Origin: Heligmosomoides polygyrus polygyrus
Lineage: Eukaryota; Nematoda; Chromadorea; Rhabditida; Heligmosomidae
NCBI GenBank assembly: GCA_947396885.1
Contig: OX377204.1
Coordinates: 25,241,706 to 25,305,705 of the forward strand
Reading direction: 5' to 3'
Length of the DNA stretch: 64,000 bases
Position 1 is the first letter of the stretch; each line of letters opens with the position of its first letter. Position numbers and translations under genes: made by a program. A model generated the notes under the pieces. That model saw nothing but the letters and a program-made list of their open reading frames with translations, was not told the origin of the DNA and did no database searches. This document shows positions 27,401 to 38,587 of this stretch, one piece after another.

Positions 27401-30400
27401 GAGGAAAGGCATCGACTGTGCGCCGCAAGTAGTCCACGTCGATTTCGTTCCAGGCTTTGACCAGATCATCCTTCACTGACTTCATACTTTTGTGCGAAGT
27501 AGCGCAAGCCTTGTTCTCCAAAACTTCCATATAGTGTAATTCAGCGGATTCAAATCCGGTCTATACAGAGGTCATTCCTCTGCCAAAATGAAGTCATTCA
27601 AGTTGGCGCGGCACCAGCCCTGAACAATTCTCGACTCTGCGGAGAAGTCTAATCCTGCTGGAAGACACACGGCTTACTCTCGAGGTGGGATTTGATCCAA
27701 GGAACCAGTCGCTTTTTTAGGACATCAATACAGATAGTTCTACTGATTTATTTTCACTCCTGTATCCACGTATCCTCTACGAAACCGTTGTGCAACGCCG
27801 ACTCCGCCTGGCCGGACACATTCTTCGAATGCCGGCGCACCGCCTGCCAAGATCAACCATGCAATGGAAAACGCCAGGAAAGCGAACCAGAGGTCGCCCA
27901 AAAACACGTGGCGTCGCACGTTTTTGAATGACTTGGAAGTTATGAATATTTCTAGGCAGGAGTGTGAAGAATTAGCCCAGGACAGGCAGCGGTGGAAAGA
28001 GTTCGTCGCCCTATGCGCTCAACAGCACGGGAGGAACTAAGTACTACATAAGTAAGTGCTGCATTCACGAAAACGAGAGACGCTTGTGATGAAGGCACAA
28101 ACCATAATACTGGTCGAATGCGCCTCACTTGCAGCGAGCCTTCCGCCAGAATTAGCACTTTGGAGGTCCTTGAAGAGCACGTTACACTTTCGCAGGTTGA
28201 ATGCACAAAAGTATCAAGTCACTAAAGGTCAAAGCATAGAACGAAATCGACGTGGACTACTTGCGGCGCACCGTGGATGCCTCTCTTCGTCGTCATCGCC
28301 CCTGCATTGGCAAAGAAGCCCATATAAAATGCAAGTAATGCCATTCTGTTCGCTAGATCATTGTTGACATTTCATATATAAAATTGTTAAATTTCATAAC
28401 GTGTTGTCATTTTTAAGGCTTACGTTTGGTGCGTCAATACTTTTTAGGCATCCTATAATTCGATAAAATCAATCTCAGTTTTTTTGAGGTACCAATGTAA
28501 AAAAGTAAAGCTTTTTGCTATAACACTTTTTTATACACCAGACTATGCTTAAACTCTTGCCAAATTAATATTGTATCAACGTGGCCGAATAACTATTTGT
28601 GATGGTGTCTATATTTCAAGAAGATAATCCTATTGGCTTGCACGCTTTCATCAGTTTTGACATGACCTAATTTATGATTTAAGAACTCACCTCAGACATC
28701 GGCAGATCCTTTCTTGCCTCAACATTTGACTCTCCCGGATGAAGAAGTCGAAGTGCAGCTCCGTAGCCAGCGAACAACATGGAGTGCAAAGCACCAGTCG
28801 ATAAGAACGGCAACCACATTCCTTTGTAGAGGCCATAGATCTGAATTCTTTAAAAGAAATCAGGTTATTGTCTCTCTTCTTCACTGTTTGAGGGGTTTTC
28901 ACCATAGTTTTCGAAAGGGCAATAGCTCACGGTTCTGGAATTGCTGTAAATTTGCGTCTGTAATCAGGACGAGAAGGAGAACACCTTTTTGTTTCATTCC
29001 TTCTTTTTTTAAAATTTTTACGCAGAGGACGTATCAATCACTGAGTGATCTAAAGCAACAGATGTCCTACGAACTATATATATTTTAAGCGCAGAGTATA
29101 GTTTCTGTTCTAGCCGAATTTAGCAGAATCTTACAAGACGGGTATTTTTCGGAAAACGGCAATCGATGACGTACGCTTTCTTGCTTAGCCGTCTGCAGGG
29201 CGCAGTCTATGATTCCTTTGTAGGCATTCATCGTTTGCAGTCGTGCCTTTACCGTATCCAGTGGATGACCGACCAGAAGTCCAGCACCGCCTAAAGGAAG
29301 TATTTCTCAGCAAACATTGGTTTATTACACACAGATAAGGGATAAAGAATAAAGGACGGCGTTAATTAATCCCTCTGAGATGCCAAACCTGCCATTCTAC
29401 TTCTATAAGAACTCGTCTTGAATGCGAACAATGACTTGAGGTGGCCGGCCGATGAACAGTACAGCCCTTTAGCCTTAAAAGGCGCGTATGGTACCAATTC
29501 ACTGTCCCGGAAGAAATGCCGGCGTGGTTGGCGTGAGCGAGAAACCCGAAAGAGGAACGTTGAATCGGGTGCAGCGGCAGCCAGCGTCTGATCGTTTAGC
29601 GCTACCACACACCAAGGAGGTGCAGGCTACTAGGAGAAACTAGACAACGCCTGATTGATGCAGGACCGGAGGAGCTTGAGGCAACTCTTCATAACTGATT
29701 TTATGTTGGTTTTTCGTTTGAATTTGATCCACTCTTTGATGCAGTACAAAAAAAGCCTTTTGACGGGTATATCTTGGGTGCAGCTTAGTGGTTTTTCTCC
29801 TCACTAGGTTGATTCATGATGCTTGTTTGGTTTTTTCCTGCTTACAATAACTTCAACTCACTATCCTTTGCGTTGTGCTGCCTTTGCATTGTTATCCATG
29901 TATAGGATGTATCCGACCGTGAGTTAAATTAGAGGAACAATTTCTATTTGTAGTGAAATAAATTCCATGTAGAAGGAATTTCGTTATCATCAGTAATATC
30001 CCTTTCTCACAACGTTTGTTTGAAGATTGCAGAAAGCCTCGCGGTGGTGATGGAATGCTCTGATACGCGCGCATATAAGCCCGGTGACGGCTCGAGCTCG
30101 ACACTCGACATTGGTGCCGCAGTGACGGCGAGGATCTGATGCAGTTCATGTTCTATTCTCTTGAAACCGCTTTTTATTCAACAGTTTGTTATCTATTTTA
30201 GGTCCTTAGAATCATTAGGTCTTTAGAATATTTCCTATGTAACGCTATTCGTATCGCGGCCGATTGTTGTTATTTTATAAAGGTTTAATGTTGGTTTAAT
30301 TACCCAAGTTTGAGGTTGTCCGGCAATAAAGTTGTGTGATCCACCGCGTGGCGACAGAAGTACGAGTGCTCGAATTCGTAGGATGAATGAATTTTAAAAA

Positions 30401-32408
30401 ATAACTCAGAAGTGGTACTGTAGGCAAACCAAGAAAGTGTGGAAGAGGCTTTGCTTCAAAATTGTTTCACATTCAATTCCTCATCCGGTAGAGCTACGGG
30501 GTTACATTTTGTTGACAAGGGTCTTTGAATCTATGGCATAATACTGAGTTGAAAGGAACCAGTTTTTTCAGGTAATATTCATATCGGCGTTCTATATTCT
30601 ATTGATCTAAGGACGCACAAAGGTTAATGTCTAGGCACCCACAGAATGCTTTTTACGCTTCTGCAACCCGCCCTGTCAAAACGTTTGCGTTTTCCAGCTT
30701 GTCTTGCAGTTTTAGACTAATACATCCTCCCTTAAGGCAAGCATACTACGCTTTTCTTACATCTAATCCCATAATTTACATCTCTTCAAGAGTCAAAGGA
30801 GGGTGCTGGAAGTGAAGCGAGGCTAGGACACCAACATGACCCTTTGTTGCAAATTAAATAGAATCCTGGATGACTAGTAAAGTTGGAATGCCAAGAAGGA
30901 GTTGACTACATACTTGATCATACCTAATTTGTTTCTGTTGCTGCTGCTGCAATTTGCTGCTTGTTTTTGAAAGAGGCGTAAGCACAGAACGACATTTGCT
31001 GAAATAGTGGTCTGAAGTCAAAGTTAATAAGCCATAGACCTTCGTTGCTGACCATCCCGAAACATGAATGTACTGCGCTAGAACTGGGTGCCACGTTTTC
31101 TCACCTAAAGACAGCAGTCGACGCATAGGACCGTAGAATAGAGATCACCACCGTCGAATATATTTGACAAGCCCGGCCATAGCTGCACGCTTTTTCCCAA
31201 ATGCCTTCCTTGGGGAAGTTATGCTTGTGAAACGAATACACTCCTTGTGCTTACTAGCGGAGGAATTCATCAGGTTTTCAGACAATCGAGAGAATTTATC
31301 AACGTCGGCAGACGTGAGTCGTGCTAAATGTGGGAATTGGGCGATTTTTGTTTATTTATTGTACGTCACGCAGGCAGAGCTGTTTACAATCAGCTATCCA
31401 AAAAGGCAACGCGAGATATGCACAACGAAAAGAGCCGAGACATATGTTTCGGCAATAAAAGAATTCAAACAACACCACCCTAATGAATCATCCTTTGAGC
31501 TATCTTAAGCTTTTTAAATTGTGAGATAGAATTTAGCAGAGGATATTTGTGGAAAATTTTAAAAACTTCGAACCAGCCCTTTGGATAGAAAAGTTAGCTC
31601 GTACATAGTCGACGTCTTGCTTCAGGAAAACAAATTTGTTCCTGTTCGAAGAGAAAGATGAGTCAGATTTCTCAGGATACATGTGCACTTTCACTGTGAT
31701 CATTTTGTTAATCATGAGCTGCTGCTCTTACAAAGTAACAGAGTAGAGAAATTGAACATTTTGTTTCAAACACTGCAAGGTTAATTTATAACAATTGAGT
31801 TAATTTTAGCCCCTCCTCGCCTGGATCAGTTAGAGCGCTCCTTCCACATGATGTGAAAGTGGATCTACTTTACTGGAAGACGCACCCACTGAGCATGGGT
31901 TCCGAAAGGTAGTGAACTTTATTGTAGACTATGCTATAAGGAAACGCACAAGTATTCAGGAGACGCCATGCATGTATGTCTCTCTCTTTCTACCAGGGTA
32001 GATCGGCATCTCTAGTTGATTCAAGCTGTTTGGGTGAGACCGGGGCAACAAAGCATTTCGTCTCACTGGCCCATTGATTTGGTGGAAAGCTAGCCTTGCC
32101 TCGAGAGGGCAAAACGCTTGATTTAGCATCATACAAGATTTAGGTCACATATGGGTTCAAATTTCATTCCGTAGAAGGAAAACGTGTGGCATATTCATGG
32201 CAAGATGAATTGGATCAGCGCCAATATTACCGCTTCCACTTTATTTTGACGAAAATGGCCGCCGTAATAGAAAATATAGAATTCGAAATTAAGTAAAGGT
32301 CAGTAATTGAACAGAAAATTAAAATACTTGTTGTTAATTTACATTCCTCTACATTTAACTAAAATAAGAAATACCTGCTGCCCAGCCAGCGATGAAGTCC
32401 GCATACAT
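18429..32408 (-). CDS. Mitochondrial carrier family protein (SLC25A45/47/48-like), complete 8-exon gene
   Basis: Inner-mitochondrial-membrane solute carrier. Coding exons, in order: 32375-32408, 29175-29290, 28691-28840, 25598-25678, 23509-23622, 23317-23430, 21728-21828 and 18429-18606. They total 888 bp (295 residues plus TGA), with GT/AG boundaries and matching phases throughout. Three carrier repeats are visible, each with the PX[DE]XX[KR] signature: GHPLDTVKARLQ (repeat 1), IPVELLKTRLQVQ (repeat 2) and CPLEVIKNRIQAE (repeat 3). Each is followed by a G-rich second helix, e.g. GLYKGMWLPF and AFYRGGLAMSIRGFVVNA. The start MYADFIAGWAAG is typical of SLC25A45-like carriers, and the length fits the family (about 300). 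Human SLC25A45/48 are linked to methylated basic amino acids and choline; the substrate here is unknown. Introns of 78-3100 bp carry most of the local transposons. Exon structure was inferred by eye from sequence alone. Confidence 0.93.
18690..19485. repeat. Diverged inverted pair of degenerate 21-bp tandem repeats, in the last carrier intron
   Basis: At about 18710-18775 (plus) and 19395-19465 (minus), short tandem units of about 21 bp translate into a periodic F-x-x-K-x-x-I/F pattern (TKLNIFQTK and IKLNIFEIK), each ending in xEALRE / xETLREA. The two blocks face each other. They may be termini of an old inverted-repeat element or fragments of a coiled-coil minisatellite. This is a weak, by-eye match. 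Confidence 0.35.
19596..19893 (+). mobile_element. tRNA-derived SINE, family A, diverged copy
   Basis: It keeps the body (CCCGGAGTCGGTGAACTG, CTGACCACCGCAAGCC, GACATCCCGTAGAAG) and the TTTATCCTTTAA tail. The head is strongly diverged (CGTGAGGTGCGGCCGGAGATGG). It sits in the final intron of the carrier gene, antisense to it. Confidence 0.75.
19900..20036 (-). mobile_element. tRNA-derived SINE, family A, internal fragment
   Basis: Matches the middle of the family in the opposite orientation to the copy ending at 19893 (GTGTAATTGGCC, then ATTTATCCTTCACAGGGAAG, CCAATTCACCTACCCC). The two adjacent, facing copies form an imperfect inverted pair. Confidence 0.6.
20851..21141 (+). mobile_element. 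tRNA-derived SINE, family A
   Basis: The body is well preserved: TCTGGAGTCGGTGAATTGG, GACTTGTTCATCGGCTGGCC, GCCTCCGCGACATC, ending CTTTATCATTTAA. B-box-like GGTTCCGATTTCC lies near 20910. It is inside the last carrier intron. Confidence 0.8.
21190..21302 (+). mobile_element. SINE family A fragment with internal deletion
   Basis: Retains the TGGTCAGCCGATGGACAA segment and the 3' end TACCGTCGTTTACCCTTCATC, with the centre missing or diverged. Short and degraded, so a weak call. Confidence 0.4.
22236..22960 (+). mobile_element. SINE family A interrupted by a foldback MITE
   Basis: The tRNA-like head (TTTAGCGCAGTGCGAGGAGG at about 22244, AGGTTGCAGGTTCTATTTC) continues to about 22350. The 3' half resumes at about 22801 (TGATAAAGCACTGACTTG) and ends in ATTCATCCTTTA at 22960. 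The intervening block holds the inverted-repeat element at 22399-22800. It lies in an intron of the carrier gene. Confidence 0.7.
22399..22800. mobile_element. Foldback MITE, family B (about 400 bp)
   Basis: Inverted termini TTGTCAGCCAGTTAAACG (left) and TTGTCAGTCAGTTAAA (right, other strand). The palindrome extends inward for more than 120 bp per arm, through TTTTAGGTGGATCTTTATT and CATTTGCGCTCTACCCCACC. No coding capacity. The centre (GGGCGAACATCAGC near 22552) resembles a sequence near 61790 on the other strand. The target duplication is not clean, so the superfamily is unassigned. Confidence 0.75.
24098..25230 (+). mobile_element. Tc1-like transposon with broken transposase
   Basis: Perfect inverted termini CAGGGTGGTCCACATGAAGT flanked by TA on both sides (24096-24097 and 25231-25232), the Tc1/mariner target duplication. 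Plus-strand transposase remnants: FEERMEES-like and GRSRRTARTA near 24380-24440, VIFTNEKIFTVEP (about 24520-24560), KLVFIQKEVKINAEIYEKQI (about 24680-24735), then WPSNSPDLNPMDYAIWSILE (about 24888-24948) with the last catalytic Asp. Stops and frameshifts interrupt it. It lies within the intron between the fourth and fifth carrier exons. Confidence 0.9.
25787..26743. mobile_element. Palindromic mariner-type MITE, 957 bp
   Basis: Both ends read inward as TAGGTTGTCCCATAAGTCCC, with TA target duplications at 25785-25786 and 26744-26745. The arms pair for nearly the whole length (for example AATTTTTTGCGCAG near 26018 and its complement near 26505). No transposase reading frame survives. The terminal motif resembles mariner inverted repeats (TTAGGTTGxxxCAxAAGT). 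Located in the carrier intron between exons 3 and 4. Confidence 0.85.
27228..28453. mobile_element. Tc1-like foldback element
   Basis: The left end is CAGGGTGCGTAAAAAGTATTG after TA (27226-27227). The right end is its slightly decayed complement at about 28453, followed by TA. The inverted arms are about 240-300 bp, and each encodes the same transposase C-terminus (WNEIDVDYLRRTVDA on the minus strand near 27410-27455 and NEIDVDYLRRTVDA on the plus strand near 28235-28275). It therefore behaves as two inverted transposon 3' ends around foreign DNA. It lies in the carrier gene intron 3. Confidence 0.85.
27770..28055 (+). mobile_element. 5'-truncated LINE 3' end inside the Tc1 foldback
   Basis: Plus-strand translation reads RLRLAGHILRMPAHRLPRST, then a GKRTRGRPKTRGVA stretch and ELAQDRQRWKEFVALCA in shifted frames. 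This is the post-RT C-terminal pattern of RTE-like and related non-LTR elements (LAGHxxRxP, RGRPK, W). It ends near a short TAAGTAAG tail (about 28048). Only the last ~90 codons remain, a common result of 5' truncation. Confidence 0.65.
29338..29625 (-). mobile_element. tRNA-derived SINE, family A, diverged copy
   Basis: On the minus strand, it begins with a decayed head near 29620 (GTGGTAGCGCTAAACGATC) and ends with TTAACGCCGTCCTTTATTC near 29350. The centre (GGTACCATACGCGCC, GGCCGGCCACCTCAAGTC) is diverged. It is inside the first carrier intron, in the same orientation as the gene. Confidence 0.7.
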
Positions 32409-33372
32409 CCGAGATTCGAGTGGAAGCAGCAGCGAAAGTTGAAGTAAAGACGGAATATAGCTAACGAAAATGGCTGTGAACAGCTGCTCTGATAGTGTTC
32501 CTCTGTGCTTAAATAACATGCTATCAGAAAATAGACGATTACGAAGAAAAAAGAAAAATAATGTCTTCAGCTAGTAAGAAGAGCACATAATGAGATTTTG
32601 TTTTAATCTGCCGAATGATTGGGGAATGAGTTAGGAAATTTAGTTTTGATAGAATCAAGTCTGAATTTCTAGAAAGACAGAAGCAATTGTCTCACATGGT
32701 TACCAAACTCCTCTGCGCCATGCCTGATGTTCAACTAGGTATCTAAGCTGGCTAAAACTTGTAAGTCGTTAAGGTGAGCGCAGATGAGAGTGGTGAGAAT
32801 GCGGAGAGCAACACACCGTTGCCTAATTAACCCAGCGGTGACATTCGTGTGCCCTCATCCTTCTCGAAGAGTCCTAAAGCAATCGCGTCTCGTCACAGTG
32901 TGCGGCGCTCTTTGAGTAAAACTCCATCGTGTAGCGCTGTCTAGGGGTAAGCTATGTATGTGAGGTCATCGCGGCTGCTTCGATAGTGTCCCAGAGAACA
33001 AGCAATGCTGTGAATCGTGGCGATTGCTGTTCGATTAAATTTTCGAGAACAAATAGCATTGATGGCACTTTGATCCAAAATCGAAAAGATCAAAGCAGCT
33101 TCTAACATTTTGTCTGGTAAGCAGCAGCACGAGTTAAAACGAGGCTCTAAGGTAAAAACAGATTAAAGCTGCTTTAAGCAGGCCGAGGTGTTTCATGAAA
33201 ACGACGCAAACCACAACAAACTTCTGCTGAATTGTTCCAAACCAATGAATTTGGAATATAATTTATCTACTGCTGTATTACAAAATCTGCTAAAAAATCC
33301 TCGTCATGAAGTCTCTCTCAACTGGTCAGAAATCTGGTTTCACAAATTTTTTACCCATACGAGTTCATATTA
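32409..33372. promoter_or_regulatory. Upstream region of the carrier gene
   Basis: This contains the 5' UTR and probable promoter of the minus-strand carrier gene. A possible trans-splice acceptor on the minus strand (TTTTCGTTAG followed by CTATATTCC, near 32455) lies about 50 bp upstream of the ATG. No TATA-like element was confidently placed. The 61-codon plus-strand frame at 33188-33373 shows no motif. Confidence 0.35.
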
Positions 33373-34272
33373 GGGGGGGGGGGAGGCAAAAGTAATGAGA
33401 CACCGTGTCCATGTATCTCGTGGCTGGGGTCTGGTTTCGTGCTTGTCGTATTTGTATGTTTGTACGCTACTTACTGAAGCCCATCTGAGAAGTTACCACT
33501 TCCGCCCTTTCCAGAACCATGCCAAAACCGCAGTCTCTCTCACGCCGAAACCCCAGTCTGACGAGTCGACCTGTGTCGCGCAAATCTCCCCCAATTCCCA
33601 ACCCCGAGCAGCCTGGGCTCAATATTCACGCAAGATGAGAAGTACGTCTTCTACCTTAACCCTGCCAAGCAGCGAGTCTGGGTGAGGACTGTTGACCTGT
33701 TACCGACCTTCTTTCGGCAAGATGTTCACGGCGAAAAGCATCTTTGGAGCTTTTGGGTCTGCGCTTATGAATCGGTTTACCGGAAGCTGTTTTCCAAGAG
33801 CACTACGATGAACTCCAAGGCCATGGTGAACGAAATAGAAGAGATGGGCCGGGGACTCGCTCTTATTCATTCGCAGCGCTTCAAGAAGTTTCTCCTCTTC
33901 GACAACGCCGCACCCCATCGGGAACAACCAACCACGGATAAGCTTGGCCAGCTGGGCTACGTTCACATGCCTCACCCACCGTATTCGCTGGACATCTCTC
34001 CATGCGACGACCACCCCTACTTGAGCCTACAGGACTTCCTGGTCGGAATGGACACAAGAACGCAAGCAGTCCTGGACAACCATGTCGAGCAGTTGATCAA
34101 CACCAAACCCAAGCAGTTCTGGAAGGATGGGATCAGCAAGGTGGCAGAGCGATGGCAGCAAGGTACTTGTCCTTAATGGCAAATACATTCCTCAGCATCG
34201 TTGGGTTGTAATTGAGTTAGATAAAGATTTTTTCATTTTGTCTCATTACTTTTGCCCCCCCCCCCCACCCCA
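33373..34272 (+). mobile_element. Mariner element, 900 bp, HTH-deleted transposase
   Basis: Inverted termini contain a long G tract followed by GGCAAAAGTAATGAGACA (left near 33387; complement near 34255-34238), with TA at 33371-33372 and 34273-34274. The plus-strand frame 33682-34176 covers the catalytic domain. KYVFYLNPAKQRVWV (about 33645-33685, shifted frame) precedes it. KFLLFDNAAPHR (about 33890-33925) carries the second Asp and SLDISPCDDHP (about 33985-34015) the third, a DD34D-type spacing. The N-terminal HTH region is absent, so the copy is shorter than the usual ~1.3 kb and probably not autonomous. Confidence 0.88.
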
Positions 34273-36813
34273 TATTAGATAGTAGAATTGGCTTAATGAC
34301 ACAAGATCCCCTTTCATTAGTAAACAGGCTGTCATACAGGAGAACTGTCATACTTCTGTTCTTTGGAAATATAGTATGCTCCAAAGCCCTGCCTTCTCAG
34401 TTTCAAGCTTGACTCCGGTTTCTTAACTTTTAGAATCGACTAGAAGACTCTCCTGTTGCAAAAAAGGTACGAATTTCCGTTACTTACTTCTTTTTATCTA
34501 ACAAGTTTCTGAGTTAAAACGAAAGCAGGTAAATTTATCGTCGTTCTTCTTTTGCAACAGGAATGTCTCCTAGTTTATTTTAAGCGGAAAGAAAGATAGA
34601 TCTTCTGCCACTCCAGATGTGGACATCGTGAATTGTACTGGTTTGGAGTACGAGCATGTATAATTGGTTGATACTGAAAAGTGACCATTTGCGTGCCGTT
34701 TTGCATTCGAGATATCTGCACATTCTAGCTGGCTTTCCTTACTTTTTGGAATACCATTGACTACTTGGGACTGCTTACAAACTTGGATCCAGATCAACTG
34801 TCTTGAGAAAAGCTTCGGCAGCCAACTTGGCTATCGAACGAAACTGATTACTGCAGTCTAAAGAATAAAAGGGAAAGTGCAGAGTTATGAATTGGACGAA
34901 GGGCTAATCATATGCAAAAAAGTACACGTCCTATTCGCGTAATGCTAACGCAGAATATACGGATGACGCTGCATGTTCCAACTGTAGGCTTACTACGGCG
35001 TAATCAACTATTTTCGCCAACGTTCGGAGCGATTGAAGTCAAGAGACATTCTTCTTGAACGAGAACTGAGATAGCTGCGCAATTCCTATACAAGTTCTTC
35101 AAAAAGCAATTGTTGTATCGTTAATTTGTAAGGGTTTCAACTAAGTTGAAGCTGTTCCTGAAAGGAAATGTTCAGGAAAGTAAAGTGCAGCAAACATTCC
35201 TTCAACGCACTGTTCTCAATCGTGAAGCTTATTAAATGACAGCGCCAGGGATATGTCACCTATGAAAAACAGATATTGGATAAGGTGGCAAAGTTCACAG
35301 AAAGATTTTTGCAGTGCTGCAGGATTTTTGGTGCTGAGCTTTTCCGTTGCGGTAAACTTTTAGGACTTTAACTTATTGCTTTACCTTGCTCAAGCCATTC
35401 TGTGGGGCACCATCTTATACGATGAGCAACGTAAACAGCTACCATACCGTTCGAAGTACCACTCATACATTCTGTCGCAAACGAGAGCAAGTTGTCGTCA
35501 AACCCTTTCGCCTCGGCAGGTTTAAAAAAATTAGAATTTTAGAATTTTACTGATTTTCAGAGAGCGAGAAAGCCAAAATTCCATGTCTTGTTATAAACTT
35601 TATTGTTGTATAACGTTTTACAAGTTTTTTTTTAGTTTGCAGAAGCTTTGCCATAACCACGGTTTTACCATCAACTCCTACTGCTGAAAAAGATTAGCCT
35701 TAACTATTATTTAAGGGTGAAACTGAAAACTGAGCAGCCGTCGTGATCGAGGATTCTTAAGTGAGGCAAGTGGAAGTGGTAGCATTGGTTAGTCAAGCGA
35801 TGGTTTAGCAACGATCGCATCTTTAAGGGTAACGATTGTTGGCGGATATTCGAAAATTGGAACAATTCCGGTGTAAACCATTGCTTCTCCCTAGAACTCT
35901 GAGAATCCTTAAGGCATGAATCTAAATTAGGGATCGTACAACCACCCAATTGTTATAATCATTCTAATGCCCCAGTTTGTTCAGTGTTTCAAAAGAGAAT
36001 TTGCACATGAAATGTGACCAAGTTAAACGCTCAGAATTCCTTATTTCAAATTTCCATTCAACCGACATGCTAACAAATATTTTAATTTCAAGTAGTGCAC
36101 GGTTTCTTAGGAAACACCTGAATAATGGAGTAAGGAACACCAATGTTTAAATCATAATAACTGTGGATTGAAATTGTAAGGTAACGATACACATTATTAG
36201 CATTACAATGCTGCAGTCAAATGAGTATGCCAAGTAAATGCGATTGGGTGGCTGTTATCTTATCAGTTGGTGCTTTTTAACGCCGGTCAGCAACAACGGT
36301 GGTTCGATGAAATTGTTTATGATAGTGATGTTATCCGAACAACCATTTCACTGGTGGTGGTTAATTCATCAATTTAATTCGGTGACAAGAGACAAATCTT
36401 AAAAACGACTTCACACGCCATAGGATGTTACTCAATAAATAGAACAGTGCTATTACTATTCAAAACTAACGAGAACATTAAAAATCTGCACTACTTGATG
36501 ACTTACCTCTGGAAACGTCATGAACAAGTATTTAAGAATCTGAGATCAAACTGATTAGAGGGAGGAGTTTCACCCGAGGAACGGATATGATCCATATTGA
36601 TCACTGATCGATATCTATCGGCTGATCTACTTATTATTTATTGTGAAGTCCATTTTGTGGAAGAAGTAAACGAATCGTACCTATCTCGCCATTGACTGTG
36701 GGAATAATTAATGATGTTGATGGGAGCTGACAACACGACTTCGTAAGAAGGATCTCAATCATGCAGGGTTAAATGCAGTATTCTAACAAAACTAATTACA
36801 TAGTATTTATTAA
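34273..36813. other. Intergenic, no supported gene
   Basis: AT-rich sequence with no recognised domain, splice chain or inverted-repeat element. The open frames here (75-80 codons) are motif-free. Confidence 0.45.
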
Positions 36814-37108
36814 AGGATAAAGGATAAAGGACGGCGTTACTCAATCCCTTCTGGGATGCGCCAGCGCATTCTACTTCTACGGGATGTCGCGGAGGCGACA
36901 TGAATGCGTATTTGACCATACAATGACTTGCGGTGGCCAGCCGATGAACAAGTCAGCGCTCTATCCTTCCCAGACAAGTCTGGTACCAATTCACCGACCC
37001 CGGAGGGATGGAGGGCTTGGTTGGCCTGGGCGGGAAATCCGAACCAGGAACCTGGTATCGGGTGCACGCGACAGTCGTGCCTCCTCCGACTGCGCTACAC
37101 GCGCCCAA
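36814..37108 (-). mobile_element. tRNA-derived SINE, family A, best-preserved copy
   Basis: On the minus strand the head is GGGCGCGTGTAGCGCAGTCG, including an A-box, with GGTTCGGATTTCCCG as a B-box about 45 bp on. The body carries CCGGGGTCGGTGAATTGG and GCCTCCGCGACATCCC. The tail is a tandem TCCTTTATCCTTTA ending near 36814. It serves as the reference for the other copies. Overlapping open frames on both strands (66-114 codons) are by-products of the repeat. Confidence 0.9.
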
Positions 37109-38586
37109 GTATTTCTTATAATCTGTAAAAGGACTGCTTTCGGTGGTCATGTTGCGACATCACCCTGCCCATTTCATGCGATTTGCTCTCAAAGTCTGCC
37201 CCTTCCCTTTCTGGCGACAAACATTTGAACACGCTTCCTCGTTTAGCATATAGGTTTGTGCAAGCCCCTTCGTAGTGTTTAGTCTGCGAAAAAATATACA
37301 GAATTTAATTGTTGCAGGCGTGTCCAACATAGCGTCCCTTAGTGGAGTCCTCCACGACAGTCTTCCCCAATAGGAAAACCTGATAAACCCCCTGGAAAGG
37401 TGCAGAATAGCTTCACTCACAAAGTGCTTATTCGTAATGGTGGCTTTTTGTACTCCAAGGTACCTAAAGTGTCGATAAGTAAGCAATAAGTTCTCAGGTC
37501 TCTTTTACTGGGCATCCCGTTGAAAAAGCTTTGATATGTTTGCGTGGTCTATAAGTTACTCCACAATCCATGTTATAGAGAATCCAAGTTCTTTGCAGTG
37601 TGAGTTTCTCAACTAAGAGCATGAAAAGACTTCAAGTCATCAGCCCATCAATCCATCATCAACAAGAATAAGAAAAATCGACAGTTAAGAAAATGGGACG
37701 ATTAACGTGCAGCCAAACTGAGCAAATTTGATATCAAATAGATCGCCATGATGAGGCAAATCCTAAAATTAGCGTGAAATACACTTTCGACACCATTTTA
37801 AATTTTTATAACTTTGCTGGGCAGGTTCATTTCTGCAAGTAGACATAATTAGACGAGACTCAGAAGCGAATATGGGTCGTCAAGACAAATACGATGCTCG
37901 CTTAATTAAGTCATCTCGGACTCAAAAAGTACACTTCATTGGATATAATCGGAACTGAAGAGAGCTATTGCAAAGCTGTGGAAACGTCGCATTAGTTCGT
38001 TCAATTTTTTTTCCTAGAAAATTTAACAAAAGGTAATGTCTATAAGGAAGCATGTGGGCGAACCTCGAAATCATAAAAGTCATTTCTGTCATCTTTCCGA
38101 AAATCGCTTTAAGGGAAAGAGGAACCTAAAAACTATGAATCTTGTGCTCAAATCCTACTCCTACTCTGCGGATAACTTTGACGGTTGCATTGCTTGGTGA
38201 TAGCGCGAAAATTGGTTGGTTTGGTTAGATTGGTTGGTGCGGATACCTAACATTTGCTAGAATGGCCACGTCTGAACAATACCGTCCTTTATTAAGAATA
38301 CCTTTACAAAATACAACGTTTGTTAGGCTCTCCTGGAATTCTCTGCAAGAGCTATTTCAGTGTATGTTATTAGACCGTTGCATATGAAATGGCCGATTAT
38401 GGCTAATAACTTTGAAGATCATAACTTTGCTTGGAAGCAATTTTGTTAACCAAAATGAACACCATTACGATTATTGAGTTTCTTCCAACGCAGCAATAGC
38501 ATAGATATTCCATCCTTATAAAAATCGCAACTACGAACATTAATAAAACAGAAGTCATTTTCGATATTATCATGGTTGCTGAGTTT
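37109..38586. other. Intergenic; possible SINE tail at about 38250-38315
   Basis: No gene recognised. A short stretch ending CAATACCGTCCTTTATT near 38300 resembles the 3' end of SINE family A on the plus strand. The 108-codon minus-strand frame at 37160-37486 has no motif. Confidence 0.4.
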
Positions 38587-38587
38587 T

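Noticed and set aside
29892..30149. Minus-strand frame as the first exon of the carrier gene
   Set aside because: The true first exon at 32375-32408 fits the family start (MYADFIAGWAAG) and phase; this frame does not.
36884..37228. 114-codon frame over a SINE
   Set aside because: It overlaps a well-defined SINE copy; frames on both strands are open there simply because the repeat lacks stops.
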